NCBI GenBank assembly: GCA_002239045.1
Contig: MPNN01000003.1
Location: 248,001 to 312,000, forward strand
Direction of reading: 5' to 3'
Source: SAR202 cluster bacterium bin127
GTDB lineage: Bacteria; Chloroflexota; Dehalococcoidia; Lucifugimonadales; Lucifugimonadaceae
Length of the DNA: 64,000 nucleotides
A model generated the notes under the pieces. It was not told where the DNA came from and made no database searches. It worked only from the letters and a program-made list of their open reading frames with translations. This document shows, one piece after another, positions 35,811 to 45,370 of this stretch (its first letter is position 1; each line of letters opens with the position of its first letter). Made by a program: the position numbers and the translations under genes.

Positions 35811-37718
35811 CTAAACCTCTCGGAACCGGCCTTCGACGGTGTCGTCACCCGGAGGACCATCAGGAGCATCGGGAGGAACATCAGAACCGGGCGCAGCTCC
35901 TGCCGCCGCACCGGCATGGATATGCTGGCCGGCAGCCATCATCGCCTGCTGTAATGCTTCCGAAGCCGCTTTAACGCGCTCAGGGTCAGCGTTTTCATCG
36001 GCGAGCACAGTACGAACTTCTGATGCTTTAGATTGAATGTCCGATTTCACATCATCCGGCAACCGCTCACCGTGTTCCTCGATCAACTTGTCAGCTTGGT
36101 ACGCCGTAGATTCCGCTAGGTTACGAGTGTCGACTGCTTCTCGGCGCAGTCGATCGGCTTCCGCGTTCTCCTCTGCTTCGCTGACCTTCGACTTGATATC
36201 GTCATCAGACATCCCTGAGCGACCAGTCACCGTGATGTGCTGCTCTCGTTGCGTTGCCTTGTCCTTCGCAGTGACCGTGATGATGCCGTTGGCATCAATA
36301 TCGAATGCAACCTCGACTTGCGGTACCCCTCGTGGCGCCGGCGCAATTCCGTCCAATGAAAAACGACCGACCGAAGTATTGTCCGCCGCCATCGGACGTT
36401 CGCCCTGCAAGACGTGAATCTCAACCGAAGACTGACCGTCGGCCGCGGTGGTGAACGTGTCCGACTTTGACGTAGGAATCGTCGTGTTCCGGGGGATCAG
36501 TTCCGTTCTCACACCTCCCAGCGTCTCGATGCCCCAGGTCAATGGCGTCACATCCAGCAGTAAGATGCCTGAGACATCACCCTGCAAAACGCCGGCCTGA
36601 AGCGCCGCTCCAAGAGCAACGACCTCATCCGGATTGATCGTGCGGTTCGGCTCCTTGCCGAAGATCTCGTTTACTCGACTGATCACCGACGGCATGCGCG
36701 TCATTCCACCAGCGAGTATTACGTCATCGATATCAGACGGCGAGACGCCAGCGTCGCGCATGGCGCTTTCACAAGGCGCTACCGTCTTCTCGATCAAGTC
36801 CGCAGTCAACGCCTCCAATTTTGCCCGAGTAAGCGACTGCACCAAGTGCTTAGGGCCGCTCTGGTCTGCGGAAATGAACGGCAAATTGATCTCGGCACTC
36901 GTGAGCGACGAAAGCTCGATCTTTGCTTCTTCCGCGGCCAAACGCAAACGTTGCGCCGCTGACGGATCAGCGCTCGGATCCATGAACTCTTTCTTTTTGA
37001 ACTCGTCGACCAGATACTCGACAAGCCGCATGTCGAAATCGTCACCGCCTAGGTGGGTATCGCCGTTCGTGCTCTTCACCTCGAACACACCGTCACCCAC
37101 ATGCAGAATGGTGATGTCGAACGTCCCCCCACCGAGGTCGTAGACCGCAATCGTGCGATCGCCTTGCTTTTCCAGTCCGTACGCCAGCGCCGCCGCCGTC
37201 GGTTCATTCACGATGCGGAGAACTTCCAATCCGGCGATGGTCCCCGCTACCCGCGTAGCCTCTCGTTGCGCATCGTTGAAATACGCCGGTACGGTGATCA
37301 CCGCTTGAGTAACAGGTTCGCCTAGCTTCTCCTCTGCATCCTGCTTCAGCCGAGCCAATAGCATTGACGAAATCTCAGCCGGAGGCCTTACCGCACCGTC
37401 GAACTCAACACCCGCATCGCCATTTTCCACCGGCGCCAACTTGAACGGCATTCGTTCCTGATCGGAGCGCACCAATTCATCGTCGAAACGGCGTCCGATG
37501 AACCGTTTCGCCGAGTAGACGGTGTGTTCGGGATTGGTGACCGCCTGACGGCGCGCCATCATGCCGACGAGTCGCTCGCCAGTTTTGGTATTCATAGCCA
37601 CCACGGAAGGCGTTATGCGCTGTCCCTCCGAGTTTTCGATGATCTCCGGTTCGCCCGCGCTCATGTACGCCATTGCCGAGTTGGTGGTTCCCAAATCGAT
37701 ACCGATAGCTCTTGCCAT
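35811..37718 (-). CDS. dnaK: Chaperone DnaK (Hsp70)
   Basis: ATP-dependent folding chaperone of 635 residues. It has the N-terminal ATPase signature [14 protein letters not shown], the second signature [14 protein letters not shown] and the third [13 protein letters not shown], the interdomain linker [13 protein letters not shown] and a full substrate-binding domain. The C-terminal tail ends [11 protein letters not shown], the EEVD-like acidic end being weak. It is the last gene of an hspR-grpE-dnaK operon, 77 bases after grpE; no dnaJ is linked in this window. Confidence 0.97.
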   Translation of the reverse strand: MARAIGIDLGTTNSAMAYMSAGEPEIIENSEGQRITPSVVAMNTKTGERLVGMMARRQAVTNPEHTVYSAKRFIGRRFDDELVRSDQERMPFKLAPVENGDAGVEFDGAVRPPAEISSMLLARLKQDAEEKLGEPVTQAVITVPAYFNDAQREATRVAGTIAGLEVLRIVNEPTAAALAYGLEKQGDRTIAVYDLGGGTFDITILHVGDGVFEVKSTNGDTHLGGDDFDMRLVEYLVDEFKKKEFMDPSADPSAAQRLRLAAEEAKIELSSLTSAEINLPFISADQSGPKHLVQSLTRAKLEALTADLIEKTVAPCESAMRDAGVSPSDIDDVILAGGMTRMPSVISRVNEIFGKEPNRTINPDEVVALGAALQAGVLQGDVSGILLLDVTPLTWGIETLGGVRTELIPRNTTIPTSKSDTFTTAADGQSSVEIHVLQGERPMAADNTSVGRFSLDGIAPAPRGVPQVEVAFDIDANGIITVTAKDKATQREQHITVTGRSGMSDDDIKSKVSEAEENAEADRLRREAVDTRNLAESTAYQADKLIEEHGERLPDDVKSDIQSKASEVRTVLADENADPERVKAASEALQQAMMAAGQHIHAGAAAGAAPGSDVPPDAPDGPPGDDTVEGRFREV

Positions 37719-37795
37719 TGTTAATTCTTGCCTTTCTATCTGCCAACGTTGGTTGTCAACCGTTGGCTTGTCGTTATTCTTTAGTTCAATGCGGT

Positions 37796-38461
37796 TTACG
37801 CGTTGTCCGATGATCTACCTACTAGCACCTTGGCAACCCTAACCACGTTCGAAGTTTCAGCGTCCTCGTATCCGGCTTCGATGACTTGAATTACTTTACC
37901 GGCCTCTTCGTCGGATGTCGGCATTGTGGCCAACGCTTCGTGTCTCGACGGGTCCATATCTTCGCCAAGTGACTCGAATCGTCGGTACCCTTCCGCCGCA
38001 AGACAGTTGTCGATCTTTTCGGCCATGGCCTTGAATCCGTTGAACCACTGCGGATCCATTTTTTGATCCTCGGCCACCTCGATCGCGCTGGAGAAGTCGT
38101 CCGCAACCGTCATAATGCGCTTCGCGACCGCTAATTTCGCTTTTTCGGCCGCCTGCTTTTCATTTCGGGCAGCCGATCTTTTGCTACGTTGAGCGTCACT
38201 GTGCGCCCGTTGAATCTCCGATCGAACGTGGTGCACTTGTATTTCGTAATCGGCGACCATTTGACGTATTTCGTCGCGTTCAGACTTGATTTGTAGCATT
38301 TCAGCGCGTGCGTTGTCCAATTGCGATTGCAACTCGTTACATTTGGCGGTCAATCGGCGCTGTGTTCTGGAAGCACGTACGTTGCGCAGAATGTTTCGTG
38401 CTGTCTTCCGCGAACGTGGCCCCCATCTTTCGTACATTTCCGATCCATTCAACAAAATCAT
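37796..38461 (-). CDS. grpE: Nucleotide exchange factor GrpE
   Basis: Releases ADP from DnaK. The 221 residues comprise a long basic N-terminal coiled coil (about 25-115) and the C-terminal beta-domain with FNGFKAMAEKIDNCLAAEGY, DPSRHEAL and VIQVIEAGYEDAETSNVVRV, all typical GrpE landmarks. Its ATG overlaps the hspR stop by four bases, so the two are translationally coupled. The N-terminal helix is longer and more basic than in most GrpE proteins. Confidence 0.93.
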   Translation of the reverse strand: MILLNGSEMYERWGPRSRKTARNILRNVRASRTQRRLTAKCNELQSQLDNARAEMLQIKSERDEIRQMVADYEIQVHHVRSEIQRAHSDAQRSKRSAARNEKQAAEKAKLAVAKRIMTVADDFSSAIEVAEDQKMDPQWFNGFKAMAEKIDNCLAAEGYRRFESLGEDMDPSRHEALATMPTSDEEAGKVIQVIEAGYEDAETSNVVRVAKVLVGRSSDNA

Positions 38462-38985
38462 TCGACCCCCAGGTAATTCAAGATCACCTTTATCTCGTCG
38501 GCGACCGCTTGCGCCGATGCCGAGTTCGTCAAGTCCTCACTCTGCTCCAGCACTTCCAACATGCCCCGCATATGTTGAACCAGCTCAAGTACCAGTCCAA
38601 CACCGTTGAGATTCAATCCCAGATCTTCGGAAAGTCTGCGCACGATTTGGAGCCGTTCAAGGTCTTCCTCGGAGTAAAGTCGCCTACTTCCTTGAGTGCG
38701 TGATGGACTTACTAAACCTTCCCGATCATATTTGCGTAAGGTCTGCGGGTGCATCTCGGCGAGTTTCGCCGCGATGCTGATGATGTACAACGCGTCACCT
38801 CGTCCAGCGATCCGGACACGGACCCTGCGACGGCTCTGGTTGCGCTCAGATTCCTGCGCCCGTCGGATCATCTCACGACGCGCAGCCTGCGCTGCGATTT
38901 TGTTCACGAGACGAACAAATGCGTCGGCATTAGGGATCGATGCCCCTGCATCCGTTTTCTGTTCCTCTTCGTATCTCTGTGTCAC
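38458..38985 (-). CDS. hspR: MerR-family heat-shock repressor HspR
   Basis: A 175-residue repressor expected to control this chaperone operon. The MerR helix-turn-helix (YIISIAAKLAEMHPQTLRKY then GSRRLYSEEDLERLQIV) is the HspR form, followed by a helical dimerisation region. An unusual N-terminal extension of about 65 basic residues precedes the domain. GTG at 38985 has GGAG five bases upstream. The gene is first in the operon, unlike actinobacteria where hspR is last after dnaJ. Confidence 0.9.
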   Translation of the reverse strand: MTQRYEEEQKTDAGASIPNADAFVRLVNKIAAQAARREMIRRAQESERNQSRRRVRVRIAGRGDALYIISIAAKLAEMHPQTLRKYDREGLVSPSRTQGSRRLYSEEDLERLQIVRRLSEDLGLNLNGVGLVLELVQHMRGMLEVLEQSEDLTNSASAQAVADEIKVILNYLGVE

Positions 38986-39040
38986 ACTAACTCCATGAAG
39001 GAAATAAGCAAGGCACTGTTGGACCCGCGATCGGCACTCA

Positions 39041-39070
39041 CTTGAATCATACTGTTATTCATAGTAATAT
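39041..39070. promoter_or_regulatory. HAIR-like operator overlapping a strong plus-strand promoter
   Basis: TTGAAT at 39042-39047 and TAATAT at 39065-39070 are separated by exactly 17 bases, a good sigma-70-type promoter directed to the zinc-ribbon genes. CTTGAAT (39041-39047) and ATTCATAG (39057-39064) form an imperfect inverted repeat resembling the HspR operator CTTGAGT-N7-ACTCAAG. It lies 56 bases upstream of hspR, so it could govern both directions. Confidence 0.5.
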
Positions 39071-39324
39071 ACATGATACGCTTAGTGTCAGGTTTGACGA
39101 AATCCATCACGTAGTCGAAGAAATCAAGGCGAAGACAAGAGAATTTTACGAAATCTTCCAAAAACCGCTTGACAAACCCATCCGAGATGTATTAAAAAGT
39201 TTTCATTCGGCGAAAACAACCATGCGGGCGAAGGCCCCGGCGGTTTCCCGAACCACCCAAATAAGTGTATCCACCGGTACACCGAGCAACAAGAAACCAG
39301 ATCAAGAGACCCACCAAGACAGAC
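39071..39324 (+). other. Long leader ahead of the first zinc-ribbon gene
   Basis: About 250 bases between the predicted transcript start (about 39077) and the ATG at 39325. One frame stays open from TTG 39042 with plausible residues (FDEIHHVVEEIKAKTREFY), but no start codon lies after the promoter, so coding is doubtful. It may be a regulatory leader. Confidence 0.35.
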
Positions 39325-39489
39325 ATGACGATCATCTACGAAAAGCGTTGTCCACATTGTCAAGGCGACATTCTGTTCGCCGTAAGGCTCGAGGGACCGA
39401 CCCTCAAGTGTCTGCAATGTACGCGACTAATCGACCGTCATCAAGCACGAGAGCTACTCACCCAAAGGATCGAACAACCAGCCGCTTGA
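39325..39489 (+). CDS. Small zinc-ribbon protein, copy 1
   Basis: A 54-residue protein with two Cys pairs in CPHCQGDILF and LKCLQCTRL, an arrangement for one structural zinc, followed by a short helix (ARELLTQRI). Family unknown. A closely similar protein is encoded at 39626. A hairpin terminator follows at 39540, so it is a single-gene unit facing away from hspR. No strong ribosome site is visible; an in-frame GTG at 39265 is less likely as the start. Confidence 0.65.
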   Translation: MTIIYEKRCPHCQGDILFAVRLEGPTLKCLQCTRLIDRHQARELLTQRIEQPAA

Positions 39490-39539
39490 CGACTGGGGCA
39501 ATCGAAAGTGGAGTGACTTACGAAACTCACTCACAATTG

Positions 39540-39567
39540 AAGCCCCGGTCAAGAATCGGGGCTTTTT
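39540..39567 (+). terminator. Rho-independent terminator after zinc-ribbon copy 1
   Basis: AAGCCCCG (39540-39547) pairs with CGGGGCTT (39557-39564), followed directly by a T-run. Confidence 0.85.
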
Positions 39568-39625
39568 AGTCAAGAACCATCCACTGCCCCGTCTAACCGC
39601 AATCTAAAGAATGGAGACAAACGAT

Positions 39626-39814
39626 ATGAAACAGACCGCCATATTCCCCCGGCAATGCCCGACGTGCCAAGGCGACGTGCAGTTCGGACGAGGTCTCGAC
39701 GGCTTCATGCTCAAGTGCATCCAGTGCACACGCACCATTAGCCCGGCACAGGCACGCGCGATCCTTGCAAACTTGCAACGCGAAACCGCCCCTGCCGTGG
39801 CCAAAGTCGCTTAG
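39626..39814 (+). CDS. Small zinc-ribbon protein, copy 2
   Basis: A 62-residue protein with CPTCQGDVQFG and LKCIQCTRTI, the same pattern as copy 1 (C-P-x-C-QGD, about 17 residues, LKC-x-QCTR) and a similar C-terminal helix. GGAG lies eight bases before ATG 39626. It is flanked by the terminator of copy 1 and by its own terminator at 39854, so each copy is transcribed separately or from a read-through message. Function unknown; a nucleic-acid or stress role is only inferred from size and neighbours. Confidence 0.7.
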   Translation: MKQTAIFPRQCPTCQGDVQFGRGLDGFMLKCIQCTRTISPAQARAILANLQRETAPAVAKVA

Positions 39815-39853
39815 TTCAGCAGGTCGCTGAGCTGCCCGGAGCTCGGCGCAGAG

Positions 39854-39893
39854 AAAACGGTTCGGTAGCTGTACGCCGCCGAACCGTTTTTTG
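39854..39893 (+). terminator. Rho-independent terminator after zinc-ribbon copy 2
   Basis: A perfect 12-bp stem: AAAACGGTTCGG (39854-39865) pairs with CCGAACCGTTTT, followed by a T-run. It lies 40 bases past the gene and also ahead of the convergent DUF503 gene. Confidence 0.88.
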
Positions 39894-39926
39894 TTGCCCA
39901 AAATCAGGTAACCTCGCCGTCTAAGA

Positions 39927-40235
39927 CTAGACGTTGGAACCGACACCAAACGACCACTCGTCCGTTTCAACGCCCACCACTTCGGCTTCCGGAGCCGCGC
40001 TTTCTACGAACGACAAAGCGCGGTCCATCAATTGCTCCAACGTGCGCAAATCTCCACCGACAACTGCGATACCAATCGTCGCCGACTGCCATGAATCGTT
40101 GGCATGAACCTCGGCCGCGGATACAGAAAACCGATTGCGCAGCTTCGAGACCACTGAATGGATAACGCGACGTTTGTCCTTCAGCGACGCCGACGCGTGA
40201 ATGTGCAACGTTACCATCGCAGCCACAATGTGCAT
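39927..40235 (-). CDS. DUF503 (YlxP-like) protein
   Basis: A 102-residue small ferredoxin-like-fold protein. The hallmark SLKDKRRVIHSVVSKLRNRFS near residues 21-40, followed by VSAAEVHANDSWQSATIGIAVVGGD, is diagnostic of DUF503. Family members often sit near translation and ribosome-assembly genes; here it precedes an enolase-superfamily gene 45 bases downstream in map order. ATG at 40235 fits the family start. Confidence 0.9.
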   Translation of the reverse strand: MHIVAAMVTLHIHASASLKDKRRVIHSVVSKLRNRFSVSAAEVHANDSWQSATIGIAVVGGDLRTLEQLMDRALSFVESAAPEAEVVGVETDEWSFGVGSNV

Positions 40236-40280
40236 CGATCTACCCACTCCCTTTTACGATTTTCGTCGGTGGAACTTTGC

Positions 40281-41450
40281 TCAAAACGCCAAGTACGGCT
40301 CGCTTTCGACCGTTACGTAATCGCACGGTGGGAATTGCTCAAGCGCTTCGACATCGATCTCGGTGCCCCATCCCGGTCCGTCGGGCACGGTAGCATCACC
40401 ATCGGCGATCGGGATCATGTTAGTCAAAACTCGTTCGTACGCGCCAAGAAAACTGACAAATATCTCCTGCATAAACGCGTTGGGCATCGTCAAATCCAGA
40501 TGCAGACTCGCGACGGTCGATATTGGGCCGTTAGAGTTGTGCGGCGCCACTGAAACGTAGTGGGTCTCAGCGGCGGCGGCAATCTTTCGAAGTTCCGTGA
40601 TGCCACCAGCATGACAGATGTCCGGTTGGATAATACTCGCCGCGTGCGATTCCAGCAACGGCCTGAAATCCCACCGACCGTATAGCTGCTCCCCCGTCGA
40701 AATCGGGATGTTGACACGATTCGCCAACGCGGCGAGAGCGTCGATGTTGTCCCAAAGTATCGGCTCTTCCAACCAAGCGATGTCGTACTCTTCGATCGCT
40801 CTGGCGGCTCGCTCCGCGCTCCAAGCATCTAGGCGACCCCTGATGTCACAAGCGACCTCAACTGATGGTCCGACAGAATCTCGTACCGCCTTCACCAATT
40901 CGGCGCCGTGATGCAACCTATCCGGGGTTATCACCTGAGGTCCGTAAAACGGATAGAACTTCATCGCCCGCCAACCTTCGTCGACCAATTCCGCTGAACG
41001 ACGTCGATAGTCGTCGACCGTTTTTGCTCCGGCGTCGGTCTCGTCGTCTTCGCTCGGATCGAACCAACCGTTCGCGTACGCCCTGATCTTGTCTCGCACT
41101 TTACCGCCCAACAGTTCATAGACGGGGATACCAAGCGCCTTTGCCTTCAGATCGTTCAGAGCGAGGTCGATACCACTGATCGCGCTCATCGTCACGGCGC
41201 CACCGGTCCAAGTTACTCGCCGATGCAACGACGTCCAGATATGCTCGATTTGAAACGGGTCTTTGCCCACTAAGTACTTCGCAAAGTCATTGATCTCTGC
41301 TGCAACGCCGGCATCTTTGTATTGCGTACTCGCTTCACCCCATCCGTAGTCTCCAGTGTCAGAGGTGATGCGCACGAACATCCAGTTCGTGCCCGCCGTC
41401 TTGTGCACCGGGGTGCGCATCCTGAATATGTCGACGTCGGTAATCTTCAT
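40281..41450 (-). CDS. Enolase-superfamily sugar-acid dehydratase (mandelate racemase/MLE type)
   Basis: A 389-residue enzyme that abstracts a proton next to a carboxylate and usually eliminates water from a sugar acid. The N-terminal capping domain includes RVTWTGGAVTMSAISGIDLAL. The barrel shows metal ligands in VACDIRGRLD (Asp), WLEEPI (Glu) and ISTGEQLYGRW (Glu), and the catalytic histidine in SVAPHNSNGPIST, the pattern of galactonate/gluconate dehydratase-like members. SAR202-type genomes are known for many such paralogues. Substrate unresolved. Confidence 0.9.
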   Translation of the reverse strand: MKITDVDIFRMRTPVHKTAGTNWMFVRITSDTGDYGWGEASTQYKDAGVAAEINDFAKYLVGKDPFQIEHIWTSLHRRVTWTGGAVTMSAISGIDLALNDLKAKALGIPVYELLGGKVRDKIRAYANGWFDPSEDDETDAGAKTVDDYRRRSAELVDEGWRAMKFYPFYGPQVITPDRLHHGAELVKAVRDSVGPSVEVACDIRGRLDAWSAERAARAIEEYDIAWLEEPILWDNIDALAALANRVNIPISTGEQLYGRWDFRPLLESHAASIIQPDICHAGGITELRKIAAAAETHYVSVAPHNSNGPISTVASLHLDLTMPNAFMQEIFVSFLGAYERVLTNMIPIADGDATVPDGPGWGTEIDVEALEQFPPCDYVTVESEPYLAF

Positions 41451-41696
41451 GTCGGACTATCTCCCATCAGAGTGACCCATTGGGATTGCCTCTCAGCCTT
41501 GAGACGACCCTCTCCTTGGGCAGCTAAAACACTGAATCCTAATCCACGAGAACCAAGGCCGCGTTGCGGTTGCGAACCGTGAAATCGGTTTGTAATCTTG
41601 TTACGGTCGATTCCGGAGATTTTGAAGTCTAGAACCTGCGACAACGGGCAAGGAACTTCGCCTATTCAACGCGTTTGCATCAATTGTTCTGACATT
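41451..41696. other. Intergenic region without recognised features
   Basis: About 245 bases between divergent genes, expected to hold both promoters. No repeat or operator recognised. Confidence 0.4.
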
Positions 41697-42392
41697 ATGC
41701 GAAAACTACGCGATATTTCCTCCTCGTCGCCTCGCGTACGAACTCAAACTGATGCGTCTTCGAATCGGACGTTTCTGTCAATCGTCGCCGTCATCGTAAT
41801 CCTAGTCGGGTTTGGGTCGCTCGCACTTGGCACAATCAAGATCGCAGACGTCGTTCTTGGAAACGAGACCGACCATTTCACGGTTCACGAGGTTACATGT
41901 GACGATTTCTCGACTTGGGACGCGGCGAATAGTCATTTCGAGAGTAACGACAGAAATTCAGATTTTATCCAATCGCTCGATTCAAACGGCAACGGTATCC
42001 CTTGTGAAGGAATAATGCCCAGCGGTCGCCTTCACCACGAAGAATTCGATGTCGTTTGCGACGACTTCCAACACCGCGACGAGGCAGAACACTTCTTCGA
42101 AATCTATGACCAACCAGACGCAAATCTGTACGGATTGGACCGCGACGTTGACAACCGTCCTTGCGAAACCCTACCGCCTTTGGACGACACACTGCGAGTC
42201 CTCAATCGATTGAATCGGCAATGGCGTCAAGATACTAGCTTTGGTGGCGACGTAAACTGCAGTGATTTCGAGTCATGGCTCGAATCCAACCAGTTTTTCA
42301 TCCAGGCTGGCGGACCGAACTCGGATCCACACGGGCTCGATGGCAACAACGACGGCGTGCCTTGCCAATCGTTGCCTGGTGCGCCGAAATGA
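41697..42392 (+). CDS. Membrane-anchored protein with three Excalibur calcium-binding repeats
   Basis: A 231-residue protein: a short basic N-terminus, one membrane helix (FLSIVAVIVILVGFGSLAL), and then three extracytoplasmic Excalibur repeats. Each begins C-x-DF and ends with a D-x-N/D-x-D/N-G-x-PC calcium loop: CDDFSTWD to DSNGNGIPC, CDDFQHRD to DRDVDNRPC, CSDFESWL to DGNNDGVPC. The middle loop is the most degenerate. The start ATG 41697 has no clear ribosome site. A cell-surface calcium or adhesion role is inferred only. Confidence 0.85.
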   Translation: MRKLRDISSSSPRVRTQTDASSNRTFLSIVAVIVILVGFGSLALGTIKIADVVLGNETDHFTVHEVTCDDFSTWDAANSHFESNDRNSDFIQSLDSNGNGIPCEGIMPSGRLHHEEFDVVCDDFQHRDEAEHFFEIYDQPDANLYGLDRDVDNRPCETLPPLDDTLRVLNRLNRQWRQDTSFGGDVNCSDFESWLESNQFFIQAGGPNSDPHGLDGNNDGVPCQSLPGAPK

Positions 42393-42473
42393 GCCGATTT
42401 AGCAAGCGTTAAGCAGGTTGAATTGCTGTCACGCGCACGCTGACGCGAGTGCCGCGTAGTCTTGGAAATGTGA

Positions 42474-42887
42474 CTAGCGTTGGCTTCGACGCCGTTGCGC
42501 AAACCGCAATCTGATCTGAGCTCTACGCAACGACGCGAGCGCCCGTTCCATATCGAGATCGGAGCCGTGCGTATCAATCCGCTCCTGCGCCCGCATTACG
42601 GCCACGGCGGCACGGTCCTCGTCAATTTCATCCTCGCGTTCGGCCGCATCGGCCAATACCGTAATGTTGTCCGCCAAAACTTCCATGAAACCGCCGGTAA
42701 CCAAGACACTCTGTTCATCGCCATCAGTGCCGAAGCGCATCTCCCCCGGAACAAGCGTTGTCATCAATGCGGCGTGTGACGGAAGAACCGTCAGCTCGCC
42801 GTCGGCGCCTGGAGCAGAAACGTAATCCACTCCACCTGAGAATGTCTCTCGTTCGGCGGTCACTATGTTGAGGTTCATGCGGGCCAT
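42474..42887 (-). CDS. atpC: ATP synthase epsilon subunit
   Basis: A 137-residue F1 stalk subunit with the N-terminal beta sandwich (NLNIVTAERETFSGGVDYVS, then GELTVLPSHAALMTTL) and the C-terminal helical hairpin ending in Arg-rich residues. It couples rotation and can inhibit hydrolysis. Last gene of the nine-gene ATP synthase operon; GAGAG precedes its ATG. Confidence 0.95.
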   Translation of the reverse strand: MARMNLNIVTAERETFSGGVDYVSAPGADGELTVLPSHAALMTTLVPGEMRFGTDGDEQSVLVTGGFMEVLADNITVLADAAEREDEIDEDRAAVAVMRAQERIDTHGSDLDMERALASLRRAQIRLRFAQRRRSQR

Positions 42888-42937
42888 GGCGGCTCTCTCA
42901 ATTCCTTCGTATTACGGTTCCTCAACCCGAGGGGTGT

Positions 42938-44410
<1,473 letters not shown>

Positions 44411-44467
44411 TCAATTGTGGTCATGTCTTGACTGACCGGTTTTTATTCATTCGGGAAAGATGCAACC

Positions 44468-45346
44468 TCAACCCTGCACGCCAGCGACACCACCAACGAT
44501 GTCTAGCAATTCGCCGGTTATGGCTTCCTGCCGCGCTTTGTTCAGGTCCAGGGTCAAATCCTCGATCAATTCGTTCGCGTTGTCGGTGGCGTTCTGCATT
44601 GCGATCATGCGGGCTGAGTGTTCGCTCGCCTGCGCTTCAAGGATCGCGTGGTAAACCAGCGTCTCAACGTACCGAGGGGCGATGTTAGCCAGAACTTCTG
44701 CCGGCGACGGCTCATAGATGTAATCGAGATACAACGCCGGTCCATCGTCCGAATCTGATCCAGAAGAGGTCGTTGCGATAGGAAGAAGCTGCAGATTGAC
44801 CGGCCGCTGGACAGAAGTATTAACAAACTGGGCGTAGATCAACTTTACGGAATCCACGTCACCAGAACGATAGCGGTCAATCACGAATGACGAGATGTCC
44901 AGCGTATCCCCTAATGACGGACGATCTCCAACCGAGAAGCTCGCAACCAACGACTGCCCAGTCCGGGCCACGAATCGTTCTCCTTTGCGGCCAATCCCAA
45001 CCGTGTCAACCGGCACCTCAGCGTCGCGCAGTTCTTGTGCCGCCACGCGCAGGATGTTTCCTACCAACGCGCCAGCTAGTCCGCGATCAGGAGTAACCAA
45101 CACAAGGAGCTCGCGCTGGTTTGGACGCCGTTGAAGCAGTGGGTCTAACGTCTCATCTTCAGCTTCCAACCGCATGACCAAGTGCGACAACACTTCACGC
45201 ATCTGGTCGGCATACGGACGACCGTTTCGTACCATCTGCTGGGCGCGTTGCATACGAGACGCGGCGATCAGTTGCATCGCGCTCGTGATCTTCGCGGTGT
45301 TGCTTACCGACCGAATCCGGTCGCGTATGTCCTTCAGACTAGGCAT
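44468..45346 (-). CDS. atpG: ATP synthase gamma subunit
   Basis: The rotor shaft, 292 residues. Conserved N-terminus SLKDIRDRIRSVSNTAKITSAM and C-terminus MIAMQNATDNANELIEDLTLDLNKARQEAITGELLDI match the family; VTPDRGLAGALVGNI lies between. It follows atpA by 24 bases and precedes atpD by 114. Confidence 0.96.
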   Translation of the reverse strand: MPSLKDIRDRIRSVSNTAKITSAMQLIAASRMQRAQQMVRNGRPYADQMREVLSHLVMRLEAEDETLDPLLQRRPNQRELLVLVTPDRGLAGALVGNILRVAAQELRDAEVPVDTVGIGRKGERFVARTGQSLVASFSVGDRPSLGDTLDISSFVIDRYRSGDVDSVKLIYAQFVNTSVQRPVNLQLLPIATTSSGSDSDDGPALYLDYIYEPSPAEVLANIAPRYVETLVYHAILEAQASEHSARMIAMQNATDNANELIEDLTLDLNKARQEAITGELLDIVGGVAGVQG

Positions 45347-45370
45347 ATTCGAGTCATCGGTTCCTTGCTG

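Noticed and set aside
39042-39569. Open frame of 175 codons upstream of and overlapping the zinc-ribbon gene
   Set aside because: Its TTG start coincides with the -35 box of the likely promoter, there is no later start codon before the overlap, and the second half is an out-of-frame reading of the zinc-ribbon gene. Kept only as a possible leader.
41451-41644. Minus-strand frame upstream of the dehydratase
   Set aside because: No recognisable protein pattern or ribosome site; treated as intergenic.
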